From the NCBI GenBank assembly GCA_013400975.1, contig WBMZ01003289.1, positions 1-64,000 on the forward strand: a stretch of DNA of 64,000 nucleotides, in the 5' to 3' direction. Within the stretch, counting starts at the first letter, position 1. Every line of letters starts with the position of its first letter. Shown here in pieces: positions 12,201 to 27,172 of this stretch. Position numbers and translations under genes: made by a program. Source of the stretch: Atrichornis clamosus (taxonomy: Eukaryota; Chordata; Aves; Passeriformes; Menuridae). A model generated the notes under the pieces. It saw nothing but the letters and a program-made list of their open reading frames with translations, had not been told where the DNA came from and searched no databases.

Positions 12201-13129
12201 ATTTAGACATGACCATAACTCATTGCAACATTTAGGTTCATTGGAGCAGTAATACCTTTTTTTTTTTTAATTTATTTTTTCTACTAGTTTAACAAACAAT
12301 AAGAGATAGTGATGGAAAGGTTCAAAAGTTACCCATGTTCAGGCCTGATTATGTACTACACAACCTAGTGATGATTCCTGTTACATTTGTGGAAATACGT
12401 GAAAGAAGCTGCAGAGGGATTTGGGTAGAAGGTGTTGAGGTATTTGGGGAAGCTCCCTGTATTGGCCTTATAGGGGTTGAGTGATTTGAACTTTTCCCAC
12501 AATGCTTAACTCCTTCCTGGTAACCTGCAGGTGTTAAGCAATTCAGCACTGCTGATTCCTGTGGTCATGTTGCAAGTTCTTTGATACCTGATGTTTTTCC
12601 TGAAATCCAAGTCCTTTAGGCAGGTGAATCTGTGAGAATTTCTCTTGGTAATCCTTAGTGCAAGTAGGGGAGGAGGGCAGAGCACGGCCCTAAAGGTCAA
12701 ACAACAACAAACATAACACTGAGAAACATAACCTTCACTGAAAAAGGGAAAATTTTTATTATAAATATTTTCACCCACAGACGTTGCTTTTTCTGGACCT
12801 GATTTTTTTTCTTAAACATTGGTTTACTTCCTGAAGCAGTTCCTTTGGTTTTAGCTTGAGCCAAAGATTTGGCAACTGCTTCCCCTCATTTTTATTTTAA
12901 TTAGACTATCCCTGATTTTTATGTTCTCTATTAAAACAGTCTTTAAAAACTGCAAAGTCTGCAAGGCCTACTCTTCTGGTCAGTACAGAGTGCCCTCACA
13001 TCCCATTGCTCTTAATGGAAATTAATTGTGTCATGCCTACAGACCTTGGAGCAGTTTTGCAGATATTAGGTTCTTAGACATCTGTGGTGTTTTATTATTG
13101 ATTAAAGAATGAGAGGGAATCTCATGGTT
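9264..13129. other. Non-coding region, no gene recognised
   Basis: The sequence is AT-rich with scattered short frames on both strands and no recognisable protein motif. I see nothing in it that supports a gene, RNA or mobile element. Confidence 0.5.
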
Positions 13130-13322
13130 TAAGACCTTGTGCTGGGATTTATGAATTACTCTTTTTCCTTTGTGACCCTTGGCAGGTCATTGGATCTGTC
13201 TCTCAGTTTCCCATCCGTGAAGCAGGGAATAATGATGATTTTCTGCTGCTGCTCTTTGTCCATCATGCCTGGTTAAATAGTGCACTCTTTGGAACAGAAC
13301 TTGCTACTGGGTAGTGCAAAGA
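13130..13322 (+). mobile_element. MIR-type SINE relic
   Basis: The order of blocks matches the MIR core: TGTGACC-TTGGCA-GGTCATT near 13170-13195, CTCAGTTTCCCATC near 13201-13218, a GGGAATAATGATGA block near 13225-13240, and GGAACAGAAC near 13290-13300, matching the family's AGAACAGTGCCTGGCA end. It is diverged, as expected for an ancient amniote SINE. No direct repeats remain visible. Confidence 0.65.
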
Positions 13323-13996
13323 AATTTCATCCTGAGTTAGGATCTGGAGCTGTAATACAAATAATTAATACCAGCATTAAACAGTCAAAGGTATTACATC
13401 CAAGATGCATTTGGCCTGAGGCCCACATAGTTCTTAAAATGATGGATTTTTAATTGATTATTTGGAATGAGACCTTTTCTCAGACTACCTAAATCACTTA
13501 AGACCCACGCACACCAGCTATATTTAGAGGCGAGGAGGTGGCAGAGTAATTCTTAAAGTGCTCTGTTTCTAATAACCCAGGTGAGTGACAGCCTGTGAGT
13601 GCTGCCTCTTTTAAAGCAAACCTGACTCACAGCCCCCAGGCTGCAAGCGCGTGCAGGTTAGAAATTGTATTGAACTGTCCACATTCAAGGGGCAAGGAAA
13701 TACAGCCAAATTCAGAAACACTTCATTTAATAATTTCAGGTTAGTACAACAGGGTAGTCATACTAATGGCTTGGCATCTCTAACAGCAAAATGCAAAAAG
13801 GCTGTAAAATTGGGACATGGTTAAGGTGAGTCTGGAGTAAACAGGGCAATATCTTCATCCCGCAGCACATGTTGATGCTTTCAGACAGCATTCTGCAGAA
13901 ATTACTTCTTTATAAGAATATCTCCAATGTCCAAATCAAAGGCAAAGTGGGAATGGCCTTCTTGATGCCTTGATATTTAATTCTTGGTGAAGTGGG

Positions 13997-14014
13997 CACA
14001 CACACACACACACA
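13997..14014. repeat. (CA)n microsatellite
   Basis: This is a clean run of about nine CA dinucleotides. Confidence 0.9.
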
Positions 14015-17000
14015 GATGGCTGCTTCCCAGGCATTTCTTGTCCCAAACAATTGCTAGCACCCACGACTGCTCTTTCTGTCCCTCAGAGGGTGTACTTGGT
14101 GAAATGATGCTGTGCCCTCAGAAACTGCCAGGGAGGTGCATGGGAGGAGTGAGGACCACCCCATGCCTTTTCACATCTCTGACCAAAGCTAAAATAAGCA
14201 GCAAAACAGCGAGAAACTGGTTCCCAGTGGGACAAGAATACTGCTGGGTTCTTGAATGATGCTTGATGTCACTTGTGCTGCTGGGGACAATGGACCTAAG
14301 TGATTCTTATTTTGTGTGCTAAGCTTGTCACTGACCTCGGCACCCAGCCACATTGCACTGCTTCTTTTTCTGTGAAGAATTACCCAAGGCAAGCTCTTCT
14401 CTGGGAAACTGAGTATTGCCAGGAACTCCCACTGATGCAATAACTTGCTTTCATCACAAGCTGCAAAGTTAAAAGCACACTTCAGTTTTAGCTGCAATAA
14501 CAATGCTCACCCAAGCTCTGGAATAGCTGCTTCTTTGTTCCAGAAGATTCTCTTTAAAGCAGTTAATGGCTGCATGAAGAATGAATCCAGTTCTAACTAC
14601 TGTTCTTCTTCCTTACCTCCTTTTTTTCCTTTAGAGCAAACACAATATTGAGTTTGTAGTTGCCTCCCAGTTCTGTTTCTCAGCACTGAACCCAGTGACA
14701 GAGGAGAGCAAGGCACAATATCTGCTTAACAGCAAACGCACACCCAGCTCTGCTGTGCCAGAAAAATCAGGTAAATATTACTCAGTGGGTTTGCCCCAGA
14801 CTAGGAATCTGCGTATTTTACATCTCCTTCACGTGGACTTGAGGGAATCTGGAAAGTGAAGACCCAGTACCACGTGGCAAGAATCTGAAAGATGTTCAGT
14901 GTCCTCCCACCCACCTGCAAACACTCCTTCAACTCTGACCCACTTTACTGGGTGGTGTCTCATGCAATCCTTTGCCTTTTTGAGATTTATGTGTGTAAAT
15001 AACGGTGTGATGCTTATGTATAATATCTTTCACCAGTGGAAAGAGGCTGCCAAGTTCTGAAACTACCAGGGTGTACCAGATAGAAGGTTCATCTGGTTCC
15101 TGGGGATGTTGTACAAGCTAAGATCAGCCTAATAAAAGTATGGGAAGATCAGAATTAGCAACAACTGCCATGTGTAGTGCTTTGTGTAATATCTCTTAAC
15201 TGGAAGTATTTCATGCAAGTTATTGCCAAAGATTCAGACTTTGTTCTACTTCCAGAAGTTCCTTCATTTCCACACCACTACAGTTAACTATTTAGTTGTG
15301 TGCAACCAAATTAACTACTCTCTGCCTCTGTCAGTTTAAGCTGCTAAGTTTGCAGTTGCCAAATATCTGAAGTATAAAATTTAATCTCTTTTCCTAATGT
15401 TTGTTCCTCAAAATTAATAATTCTATAGATAATTTTCATTGTCTGCATAAATATCCAGTCCGTTTTTGTATCTCGTCAAGTTCTTTGCTTCCAAGAGAAA
15501 TTAATATCCAATTCCAATTATACGCTGAGTAACAAAGTATTGTTTTTTCAGGGTGGGACTTTATTCTTCCTAATGGCAGTGAGCTGAATTTGTCTTCTGA
15601 TTCTGTGTTAAAAGACAGTGAGAAAATAAGCTCCCTATATCTTTGTTACTGATACTCACTTTCAGGATTATCCATTTTATAAAGGACAGTCTTATTATCC
15701 TTACTTAACTAAGAGACAACAGTTTCAGGGATAGATGGAGTGATTAGCAGTTGAATCCTACTCATGTTTCAAGCTAACATTCTCAGGTTTTTTCTTCCTT
15801 AGTATTTGCTACTATCACAACCAAATTCAAAGAAAGTCTTTCCATCTGCTGCCTGTGACCCCCCCACTTTACCTGCTGCAGTGAACCCTTTCTCTTCCAG
15901 CCACTCTGCCTCCAAAGTCCAACAGAAACAGTGGAAGATCCCTATTGATTGCAAAAAGCCTGTAATCAGGTCATGGGGCAGTGCTGTGTCAAAGGGGTAG
16001 TTTTCTTGCTTTATTTTTTTTTCCCTTCTGACTCAGCCTGGGAAGATTTGACTCTGTTTCCAGACCATTTCAGTCCCTCTGCCCGGGAATTTTTTTTATT
16101 AGTTTATGTAGAAAAATTATAATATGTAAGGTGACCTTTTCTCCTAAACCCAAGATTCTTTTGGTGTCTGTTTAGTCCCTTTAAGTTTCTACTTAACAGG
16201 TTTTTGCCCTGAGTTGCAGGTTCTGTTTACTACAAAATCTAACTAGCTTTATTTGCCTGCCTCCACGACAGAGGACTTTAATGTTGAAATCATATCCCCT
16301 ATAAGCCATTAGTCTAATCAGTCCAACTCTTGAGTAAGCTGATAAATCAACAGTAATCTGAACCCCGGGCTCCCTTCAAGGACCCTGTGTCAGAGGGCTT
16401 TGGCATTCACGTCGTTCTGTGTAATGAGCTCTGCCCTGGAAGGACAGAGAATATATGGCTTGGTAGCTGATGAATGTTTGAGATTCCTTCTCCTTCTCAG
16501 CAGGACTGTGATTCTCCTGCATTTCAGTAAAATACTTAAAAGCTAATTTAGTCAGTGTGTTGGTGGTGGTTAGATGTGGATGCTTGACCACTAAAAACTG
16601 AACTGGCAAGCTACATGCTCCTTTCTCCTTAAAGTCACTTAAGAGAAGGGGAAGTGATTATCTAGAGTGAGCTGTCAACCTTTATGCCAGCTTTCCTCCT
16701 GATATGATTTATAAAACAGCTAAGATAACCTCTGGGGGGGAGCTTGCAATGGAAATAGCAAGTGATTTTTATTCTAATGAACATAACACTGTCACAAGTT
16801 TAAAGTTCAAATCTGAGGTACGAAGGTTTGGGGGAAAAAAAGAGTAAAATATGAATGTGACAGCACATGTGTTCCTTTCCTGCACAGTGCATGAAACAGG
16901 AGAAATAGGCAAACTTTATTTTCCTAATGAGGTTTAAAATATTTTTCAGTCTGTATCAGGCAGAAGGTCCTCAATGCTGGTTGGTTTTTTTGGTTGCTGG

Positions 17001-17403
17001 GGTTTTTTTTACTTCACAAGCTCCCCGATTAAGATGAGGCATTTTTCTCATAGCAAGTTGTGCTGTGCCCTTTGGTCCGTCAGCATTGCAAAATGTCCTG
17101 TCACAATTGGCACTCAGTAAATAACCCTTTGTTGGCAGCTGTGGCCAACAGGCTGAAGGCTGAATGGACCCCAGGAATTTAAACTGGGGACAAGCTGGAG
17201 GAGGCTCGTCCTGACCAGCATTTAAAAACGCCAAACGAGGATTTATTGCAGAACTTATTTCTTCCCATTCTGTTAAAAAGAAAAAAAAAAAATCAATCCC
17301 ATTTCTGGGTATTTGACAGCTTTCATGGGTGTCTAGCTTGCTTCAGAACTGCCTTAAAAATAAAATCAGACCCTTTTCTAGAAACTGTTACATGCAAAAC
17401 AAA

Positions 17404-17420
17404 AACAACAACAACAACAA
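17404..17420. repeat. (CAA)n microsatellite
   Basis: This is a short run of about five to six CAA/ACA triplets. Confidence 0.85.
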
Positions 17421-20400
17421 ATTAGGAAGTTTATACATCAGTGGCAGGTTAACCTGCCCCTGAAATTTCCCAACATATTTCTTATGATGAGAGCTGCATG
17501 GATGCAATTTAGGCAGTGAACCATAGTGTCTGCAGGCTTGCTGAGGCTGATAGCTTTTCACTTTCTAGTCAGTACCTTTCTGTCTCAAGGCTAGAGTTGC
17601 ACTGGATCCTTGCTATCAGCTGAAGTAGAATCGGAAAGAGGAAAGTGAACTAAAACTTTAACAAAGCTCTAAAAACACTTAAAGTAATCCTGTTTATTAG
17701 CCTCACTTCCTGAAGATATACCTCACCTTGAAGCCTTGCATTAGTAGGAAGCTCCCTGGTTGTTTTAGCTTTGGGACACACTGCCCACCTGGAAATGGTG
17801 TGGGGGTATCCCGTGGGATTCAAGAATTCCATGTGGGACTCTTCCCCAGTGCTTCACCCACCCCCAGCCAGGTAGAGGAGGGCAAAGCACGTGGCAAAAT
17901 CCTGCTCAGTGGAAACATGGAACTTTCCAGTGGGACATCATGGGAGTGATTATGACCCGGAAGAAGCAATGGTGAACGTATCAGAAATCAACACAAATTC
18001 CCTCTGCCCCTTTGGTAAAGTCTGTGTGAGTTGTACAGGATGTGTTCGCAGCCAGTAGGAATTTGTGCCACTGCCATGCGCTGGTTTGCTGTGGAGCCCT
18101 GCCATGCTGAACTTCTATAACCAGCAGCAATATTAATTTGTTCCCCTTCTTTCTCCTTCTGTGTAAGTGCAAGCTGTGCACTCACAAAAAGGCACTGAAC
18201 AGCCCTTTTGGCATAAGGAGTTAAAAAAAGAGGAAGTATAGCTGTGCCTTCCAACGTGTCACATGACTGCAGCTCACTTTTCTGTGTTGTGAAAAACAGA
18301 ATATTAAACTGCTTTCAAAAACCAAAAACGTGCTTGGGCAGTATTTTCTTAAGTTTTGCCTGCTTAAGTAACTACTGGGTGGGACAGATGGTAGAGAAAA
18401 GAAAAATGAATCTCCAGGAAACCCCAAAATCCCCTTCGAACTTTTGAAACAGAAGAAAAAAAAAAGAAAATTAAGAGATCCTTTCATACTCCAGCTGTTC
18501 CCAAACGATAGACACTACCACAGCATTAGGAGATTTGTATTTACTTTGGGAAGCTGACACTCAGGGAGCAGTAGCCAGGTGACAAGTGCTGTGTCTCTCT
18601 GTGGCAAAAAATGCACACTGAGTGGGGCAATGCAGCTCAGTTCCTTTCCCACATTAATGTCTCCTCAGATATGGCCAGCACAGATTTGGGTTAGGGAGTA
18701 CCAAAGCTCAGTATCACAGCTTGTTAAAAAAAAACAGGAAATCACCAGAAATCATTTCTCTGTTTTTCAGCAAAGTTTGAATTTCCACAGGGGGAATAAA
18801 ATCAGCAATCCCTAATACTTCCAAAGCTTAGTATCACAAAAACTTGGAAGGTAATAAAAATAAGCAACCTCTCTATTTTCCATTAGCAGGTGTCTGAAGC
18901 TTTGTTGAGACTCCTACTGGCACAGAGTGATGCTAAATGCAGTATTTTGCCACCATCACGGAGTGATTTATCTACGGAGCATAATTTTTTATGCAGCTGT
19001 TATACCTCAAGTGGTAAATAAGGCTTTGTCTGCGCTCCAAAATTGTGCCATTTTAAATATACCGCTGTAATTAAAGTAATACAACCCATTGGCTGTTGTT
19101 ACAGCCCTGTAAAACATCATTCTGTCATGTAGTTGTCCCTGTTCAGCAAGGGGAGCACATCTCTGGTGATTTTGTACTCTATTGCACACTGAAGTTTTTT
19201 TTATTGATGTTACAGGTACATCTAAAAGGAAAAAAAAAAAAAAAAGGCAACCAAAATGTTATGCTGGGAAAGGTCTTGAGTGCAGATAAAGCCTAAATCA
19301 GAAAGGTTGTGAGCAGCTTCAGGTACAAACTACATTTTCCTGTGGCCGAGGATAATGGTAGCACGTTATGGTCTGCATTAAATATCATTAACAATGACAA
19401 GAGTGTGGCAAAAACATTTCACTGAGACAGGAAAATACAAGGTTTCTGGCAGGAGCAACAGGAGCCTTACCACTGAGCACAGAAGGGTTTCTTAGCATCC
19501 AAATCTTGTGCAGAATAAGATTATTTTATGTTTTCTATCACCACTTCACAAAGTCGATCCTGAGAACTGAACAGAAGTTTATGCCATTGTAAAAAACTCC
19601 TAAATATCTTGCAATGCTTGTAGTATAGTGTTTGTTCTCTGATTTCAAGAAAGCAGTGAAAAACGATTCTTGCCAGGGATTTCCTATACAGATTGCAGCT
19701 GGGCAAAGCTTATTTTAATGCCTGATTTCAAAAAATCAGATTCACTTAAGTTTATTGCCTTTTTCAAGGTAGAGCAATTTAGAGAATGTCTGCCCGGAAA
19801 ATTTCTGTGGGTTCTGTGGGTTATCCTCCCAGCAACACAAATATCAACATAATGCTTTTAAGGCTTTAAATGGTGTGCCCCGCACATCAAGCCCATAATC
19901 TGATTGTCACACTGTTGAATATTTTGAAAAGACTTCTTTTTTTTATCTCTCCCATGTAAAATTTGTAGTGGCTTTGATTCATCCTTATGTAAGTAAAGTC
20001 ATTATTTAGGATCTTAGTGTTTCTTCTGATCTTATTTAGGATTCTTTCTTCCTCTATTTGGCCCTACTGTTAATTTGCAAGGGAGCCACAATTCCTCTGT
20101 ACCATAATTGCCCCATCTCTAGCATGGCAAATAACATTCCTTGCCTATCTGACAGGAACGTGCCAGACTTAATTAGCAGCAGAAATGTTTTCAGCAGTGA
20201 CTGGTTAGAGACATCCTGTGAAAATTGACGCTCTCCAGGACTATCAGGTTGAGCCTCTGGATACACATTCACACTGAAAATTCACAAATAAGTTGGAAAA
20301 CAGTTGGTGCACTGATAAGATGCATTTTAAACACAGTGCTGCATATCACAGCAAATATATTAATGGCTACTTTCATGCACATATTTTGAAACCTAACTCT

Positions 20401-23400
20401 ACCCCTTATTCAGTGCCAAAGATTAAAATCCTACCTGCTCTTTGTTGATGTATTCTATTTTGTCTGGCAGCGAAGGGCAAACTCTGCCCATCCTGCTAAG
20501 GGTTACCTGCAAAATCCAGAGGTGAGACACACCATGGACCATGAGAAGAGAGCATTTTAAAACTTCCCATCCAAGCTTAGATCTGCTCAGGATTTTACAA
20601 CTCCATCAGGAATTTACGACTCCGTGAAAGCATGCTTGTGTGACTGCCAAAATCTTTCCCTGTGAAAAACACGTGTTGTGATTTCCTCACCAAACTGGAG
20701 GCAGCAGCCCCTCACACAGCACACACGAGTGCCGTGCAGCTGTTTCGTGATGGATCTCTGGCTTGCTGACCTGATTTCCACTGGTGCTCACCCAACACAA
20801 CGCTGTAAACTTCTCTGGGTGATTAGAAAACATTCCCCTGAAGGATGTGAACAGACGTGAGCTATGAGCACTGTGCTGGAGATTCTCTTATAAAGGTAAC
20901 ATCCCTGCAGTGGGACAATATAACTGCTGGTTTTTTCTACTGTCAGCTGCCTGGATTTTTTAACAGTTAGCTGCAATAATATTTAACATCTCCCTGCCAT
21001 GTTTTTCTAGCAGGAAGCATGATTCTTTTCCCTTGGAAGGAGCCAGACCAATTTGTGTGCTCCATCATCCATAAGTAAACGTAAGAGCTGATCTGAATTC
21101 AGTGTTTATTTTCACGTAGTGTGGTAAGCTGAGAGACATAAACCCATTGCAAGCCTTCCATGGAATGTGAACTTGAAATTATGAAAAGGCACGGGAACCA
21201 AAGGTGTGTTCCTTATCCTTTGAAACACTTGCTAAACTTTCTTTCTGTTGCAACCTGAGGGCTTCCCTCTAAAATTGATGCCCACTGGAGAAAGAGAAAC
21301 ATTTTGGTGACATGGCTGTGTCATTGTTAAACACTGTAGCCCATGTGGTTCCTTGTGCATCACTTGGCATGCAGGCTTCTCCTTCACCATTCCACCTCAG
21401 CCAGGAAAATTAGGAAATTAGGAGGAAATTAGGGTGTCCCTGTGTTTTTCTTTTCCCGTCCGATCCCAGTGTGAAAGCCAAAACCTGGTTTGCATTCCTC
21501 CACCTTCATCTCTTCTGCCACAGATAGAATTACTTGAGGTACATCTCGCTAAGAGATTTCATCTCTAAGGTCTTCAAAAAGTCTGTCAAGGAGAAAGCAA
21601 GAGGGAGGAAAGCTGAGAAACTCAAATGTGGGTTTAGGTCAATGTGTATTATGAATGTGACAAAACTTTACTGATGTACAAACACTGACATATCTAATTG
21701 TAAAACGTGAGCACCTAGTACCAAATTTATTTCACTGCTATTCCCTTTCTGTCTTTCTTTTTTACTTTAGCCTTTCTTCCTGTAACAGTATCAATTATTT
21801 TTCAATAGTGTCTTGCTTCCCATTCTTTCTCATCTCTTTTTCAGCACCACCCTTTCCTCTGCTAAATCATCAAAGATATTTTTGTTCTTTTATTGTGACA
21901 GAGTCTGCAAACACGACCTTAGAAAGAGAATTTCTAAGTGCAAGTGTTTGTGATGCATTTGCACTAAAAGCTTTGAATTGCTATCTTTGATAAAGCTATT
22001 TGGTCTGATTATATTGTTTTGGAATCACACATTCAGGTGCACCTCTAAAAAAAAAAAGAATTTTTTCAAAATGGAAGCAGATTATTTTTAAACTCAGTGT
22101 ATTCCATGTAAGCAATTGTATTTCCATCCTGAAATTCACATACCAGCAGTTAAAACTGAAATTTAAAGTCCAGTGTTTAAAAAAGGGCAATTCCAATCCT
22201 AAAGATGCATCAAATATAAATGACGTTAATATTAATTATTCTTCTTTTCTTTCTCTTAAATTGCTTCCATGCTTTGAAGACTTCACAGGCAGATGTTGCA
22301 GAACATGACAAACATTCTGTGGGAGCACTGAGCAGCAGGTGGAAGGGCCACTGATGGTTGTAGTGTGATTTTGAAGTGGAAACTGAAAAGAATGTTCCCA
22401 ATTACAAATTCAGATCTCACAGACTGCAATCTGGGTGGGAGCAACCGTACTTTGGGAAATTCAGTGGTGTTACTCTCCACTAAGTTGGTGTCCCTCTTTT
22501 TCTATGTGTTGATGGGTTTAAAACAAGGAACTGAAGTGCTTTTAATTAAAAAAATGCTTTGTTTGAAATAATAACATGTAACAGACACTAATCTGTCTTG
22601 TCTTCAGTAGCCAGTGGTTTAATATTGTGTTTTACTCCAGCTAACTCAGGAAAGCCAGGGAGAAAATGAGCTAATCCAAGGTTTCCTTTTCTTTTTGCCT
22701 ACATCCAGTGTATTTAACATCTCCAGTGCAGCTCTTTTGGGGACTGTAGGAAGGAAATACTGGATGTATTCAGTGACAGTATTTTAGTAGAGCATTAGTG
22801 AAGTCTTTCTTGCATTGAGACTCATTCCTGGACCAAGATTCTGCCTTTTGCAAGGTTCCTATGTGCTACTGGGCTAACATTTGGAGCCTGTACATGTCCT
22901 AAAAGTAGATATAGGGAGAGCTAAACCTCTGTTCAGCCCCTTTCCTTAAACTGTGCTAAAGGGAACTGGGAAAACAAACAACTAGGAAGAGAAGATGGAG
23001 AGTTTATGGCCTGTATTAATGACTGAAAGTTATTTGTTCTCCCAAGCACCATCTGACTTTCTTGGAAACTAAATAAAGATGTCTATTGCACCTGTTGCTG
23101 CAGGCAGGCTGTGCTTTCAAAGCTGTGCATGGAATTCCCTAAAATTCTTGCTAAAATACCCACTGTTTGTCACCTGCATTTGAAAGCAGAGTTCATGAGG
23201 GCTGGTTGGAACAAAATGTGCACGTGTGTGACTGCAGACCACTGCGTTTCAAACAGCCACAGGGTGAGAGGGTGGCCTTGAGGCACTTCTGTGGTCTCAC
23301 TGTGCCATACAGGCAGGAGACGAGAGGAAAAGAGCCTGGTTGGTTGGGTGCTTGTATGGCTACATCTAAACACATCAAAGTAACAGCAGAAAAAGGCGTA

Positions 23401-26400
23401 TGCTGAAATCCTTAGCAAAAAACCCCAAAAAAACTCCCCAAAAATAAAATCTGTGTTTGAATACAATTTTGAAACCTCCCTGTCTTTACTGCAAGCATAA
23501 GAGTTCTGAATTTTGAAGCAGTTCCACTGTACATAACCCCAGGTTCGGGGTGTAACTTCAGTTTCACTCATTTTAGGCAAATTTCTGACCATTGTACGCG
23601 GTACTCCAGACATCCCCTCTTCAGCTTTGAGTGGAAAGACCATCTCCCTTAGCCTGCTGGCTGTGCTGACACCTTTCATAAAGACTGAAAACTCCATTAA
23701 AAATAGTTTTAATGAGAAAATACTGTCCATTACAAGGAGAAGTATTTTCAATTCTGCCAGTTTCCTCCCTCAATCCAGCCACACAAGTCACTGTAGACAG
23801 GGTCTGTAGTAGCTCACACAGCTCTCAGCTTGTCGACATTCAGGTTTGCAGCTGACTAAATAAAATTATGTTACACTACTTTCTGTAGCAGTTTACAAGG
23901 CAGGAATGTGTGTGAACAGATGAGGGAAATAAAAAAGGTTTCAAGATGACTGTCTGAAACTTCCTGCCATCAACTTTTATGTGATCATCTGTGCATGAGG
24001 ATTTTATATGGACAGGCAGTCTGGGTTTCATAGGATCATTGACCCATCCCATGAAAATTTGTGAGATTCCAGATATTATTTTGTGGACAAAACAGAAAAG
24101 TAATACTTTTCCCTCTGTAAAAGGATGCTCTACTGGCTCCAGCATTCACCTCTCATTTTCTACCACTCTTGGGCCAAAACTGGGCATTTCTCAGCTTGTG
24201 CCTTCTCTCTGCTGCCTGTTGAAGACTACAACTCTTTTGTAGACATAATTAACTATTCATTGACATGGAGCCTTGAATGTGCCTCTTCCCAAATTCCAGC
24301 AGAGCAGCCCTAAACCCTAGGTTACAAAGTCAGCTTCTGGACAGCTCACAAAGCTTTACACAAGGTGCAAGGCTCCAGCAGGAGAGATTAAAAAACTATC
24401 TGGGCACTGCAGTGGTTGGAAAGCTATTCAGTGAGGTGGGACATCTACTCAATCCCCCGCTCTAATGAATATTTGCTTCTAAAAAAGGTGCTGACTTCTT
24501 TTCCTGGCTTCTCTGAAAGCAGTTACTTTGGATCAGGGATGAATTTAGAGCCAAAACTCCCCCACCATGTAGTATTTATATATGTGTTTTAGAATACTAA
24601 CCACAGTCTACTAAATGGACTTGAATATAAATGAACTGTCACTGTGGGAGAATAGTTGAAATCATCTTGGATGTACAGATAATATTGTCTCAACTGTGAA
24701 CTCTGCTTTCAAATCTCATTTCAGCCTCTACCTAAAAATCTATATGTCAAAAGGAAATATCCTGAGTGCCATCTACAAACTACAACATGACACAAAAAAG
24801 CCATCTTTCTATATGATAGAGCTACTTCTAATTTTCCCATTAGGCCAAACGACACCATAAAGAATATCTGCCAACAACATGATATAAAACCATACCATGC
24901 ATCATGAAAAATAATTGCAATTCAATTACTGCTGAATTATAAAACCGTCAGCTAGGTGCAATAAAGACAAAAGCCTTAGAACATATGATAAACTGCTTAG
25001 CATAGATAATTATATATGTTTGAACAAAATCCCCAAAATAAAACCTGTGCTGTTTGAAGGAACAGGGCGATCAAGCCAAAATAATTCTCATTTATACCAA
25101 AGGTTTGAGGATCAGCAATTTTAAAACCATCTCCCGGGGGAAAAAAATTACCAAAGTAAATTAGTGCTCACAGAGTGTAAAGTAAATTTCTCACTCAGAG
25201 AAGTCATGTCCAGCAACTGGGCAAGAAACATTTTTCTTCTATCATCATGCTTAGATTCTGCTTTGCCAAAGTATTTATTGTTGCTGCAATTATGGTTCTT
25301 AAAATACAGCGTTTCCCTAAATTAAAAGTCTCATCCTGGTCTTGCATTTTCACAGACAAAAGTGTCCATGGAACAAGCCAGGCATTACATCCAGCCTGAA
25401 CAAAGCAGAACTGAGTAAAGGTCCAAGTTAACATGTGGCTAAAGTGCTGAAAGTTTTGCAAAAATACTTACCAAAGAGAGAAGAAAATTATCCAAAGTTG
25501 ATGTGGTACCATAGCCCCAGAACTTCTCAGAGACTTTCTCATATAATCCGTAATTTTAAGAACTAGTTATTTCATAGATACTATTCTTCAGCCTTCAAAG
25601 TATCCATTTAAAAAATTTAATAGATCCTTCTAAAATATAAGACAATTTTATTTTAGTAGATTTGCTCACAACAGACTTCATAAACTGGCTTTCTTTGAAC
25701 TCGTGATGACTGCATTTCAGTTTCTTAATTGACCTTTTACAAGATTCACAAAGCACTTGGGTTTTGCAGGTATTTATGCTTCTGGTACATAGTCAGAAAA
25801 ATATTAGGCAGCGTTTTTACTGATGCTGATGAAGTTTTTCAGAAGCATCAGATATGGGTCTGAAATAGTGTGAACTCCAAAAGAAGCAGTGCCCTGTTCT
25901 CTCACAGTTCTGTTTCAGGCCAGAGTACTCTGAGACTACAGTGGCAGAGCAGAAATCAGTAAAATGGTTGTCTGAGGTAACATTTTACAGAGAAGTTTCA
26001 TGATTCACCTGTGAAATAGGATACAGGACATAGGAATTAACACATTGTTTGACGTGGCACCTAAAGATGAAAAAAAAAGGGATGAAAAAAAGAACAAAAA
26101 ATCAACAGAAAAAGACAACATTCATCCTAGAAGCCAAATTTTCCTGCTTTCTCCCTTTTTGCCATCCCACTTTGAGCTGTGTTTCTTTAGTGTGGCTGCC
26201 TGCTCACCCTGGCCCTGTGTTTATATCACCCAGGTATGTTTGCCCCTGTTTGGAAGTGCTCTCACCCAGAGTTTTGCTCTGCATTTCTTCTGTCTTTTAA
26301 ACTGCAGCCCTCAAGTCAGTGGTCACTGAGCCAACTTCCCAACCCACGTTAATGGGAGTTCTGGTGCTAACAGGAAAGTTTTGACCCATGTAATTTTTTA

Positions 26401-27141
26401 TTTGCAGTGTCAAAACTCTCCTGTGGCACTGTCAGCCTTGTCCATATCCATTATGTTTCCACCCCAGATATTTAGCAGGAACCACAGCCACTCTTATGAT
26501 GACACCTCTCACGTGCTCTTTAAAAGAGTAAAGCTGAACTAAATTTACTAAAACGTTGGAGAGACTGACCCTTCTGGAACACAAACAGATGTCTAGAGCC
26601 ACTATTACCCTTACCCAGAGGAACTGGTGTGCTGGACGCTGAAGTATTGCCTCTTCAATTTCAGTAAATTACTCCTGGAATTTAAACACTGACATCTATC
26701 CCTTGTCAGAAAAATTTCAGTTCCAACCTGTCCAGCTTAATTCACTTGCCTGATGCTAATTTGTAGGTTCTAATATGAGAAGTAATTTTTCACCTTAGGT
26801 GGCAGGGCACAAAATAGCAACTCTTTTATGAACAGCCAGGCCTCTAGTGAGCTCTCACTGCCATGTGAGAACAAATATTTTTGTAAGCCTCTCTCCAAGA
26901 TTTGACTGTCACATTTGCAGGGCTTTAAAGAAGACTTGTTTAAAAAAATTTACAAAGTCCTTACTGGCAGACAGAGGTACTGCCAGAAGGGCTGGGTTTT
27001 GAAACAGCAGTTATTTTGTGTGTCCACTTCCTAGGTTTAAAAGTTCTGCATATGTTAATGCAAATAATAGAGGTTTTCATCAAGTTTTATGTAGTTCTAT
27101 TACCTTGTGTAAGAATAAATAAGAATAAGCCAGTTGAATGT

Positions 27142-27172
27142 TAAAATTAAATTAAATTAAATTAAATTAAAA
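27142..27172. repeat. (ATTAA)n pentanucleotide microsatellite
   Basis: Five to six tandem copies of the pentamer ATTAA occur with little divergence. Confidence 0.9.

Noticed and set aside
15650..15760. Possible MIR relic (ATTATCCATTTTATAAAGGA)
   Set aside because: Only one short block resembles MIR and the following blocks do not align convincingly.
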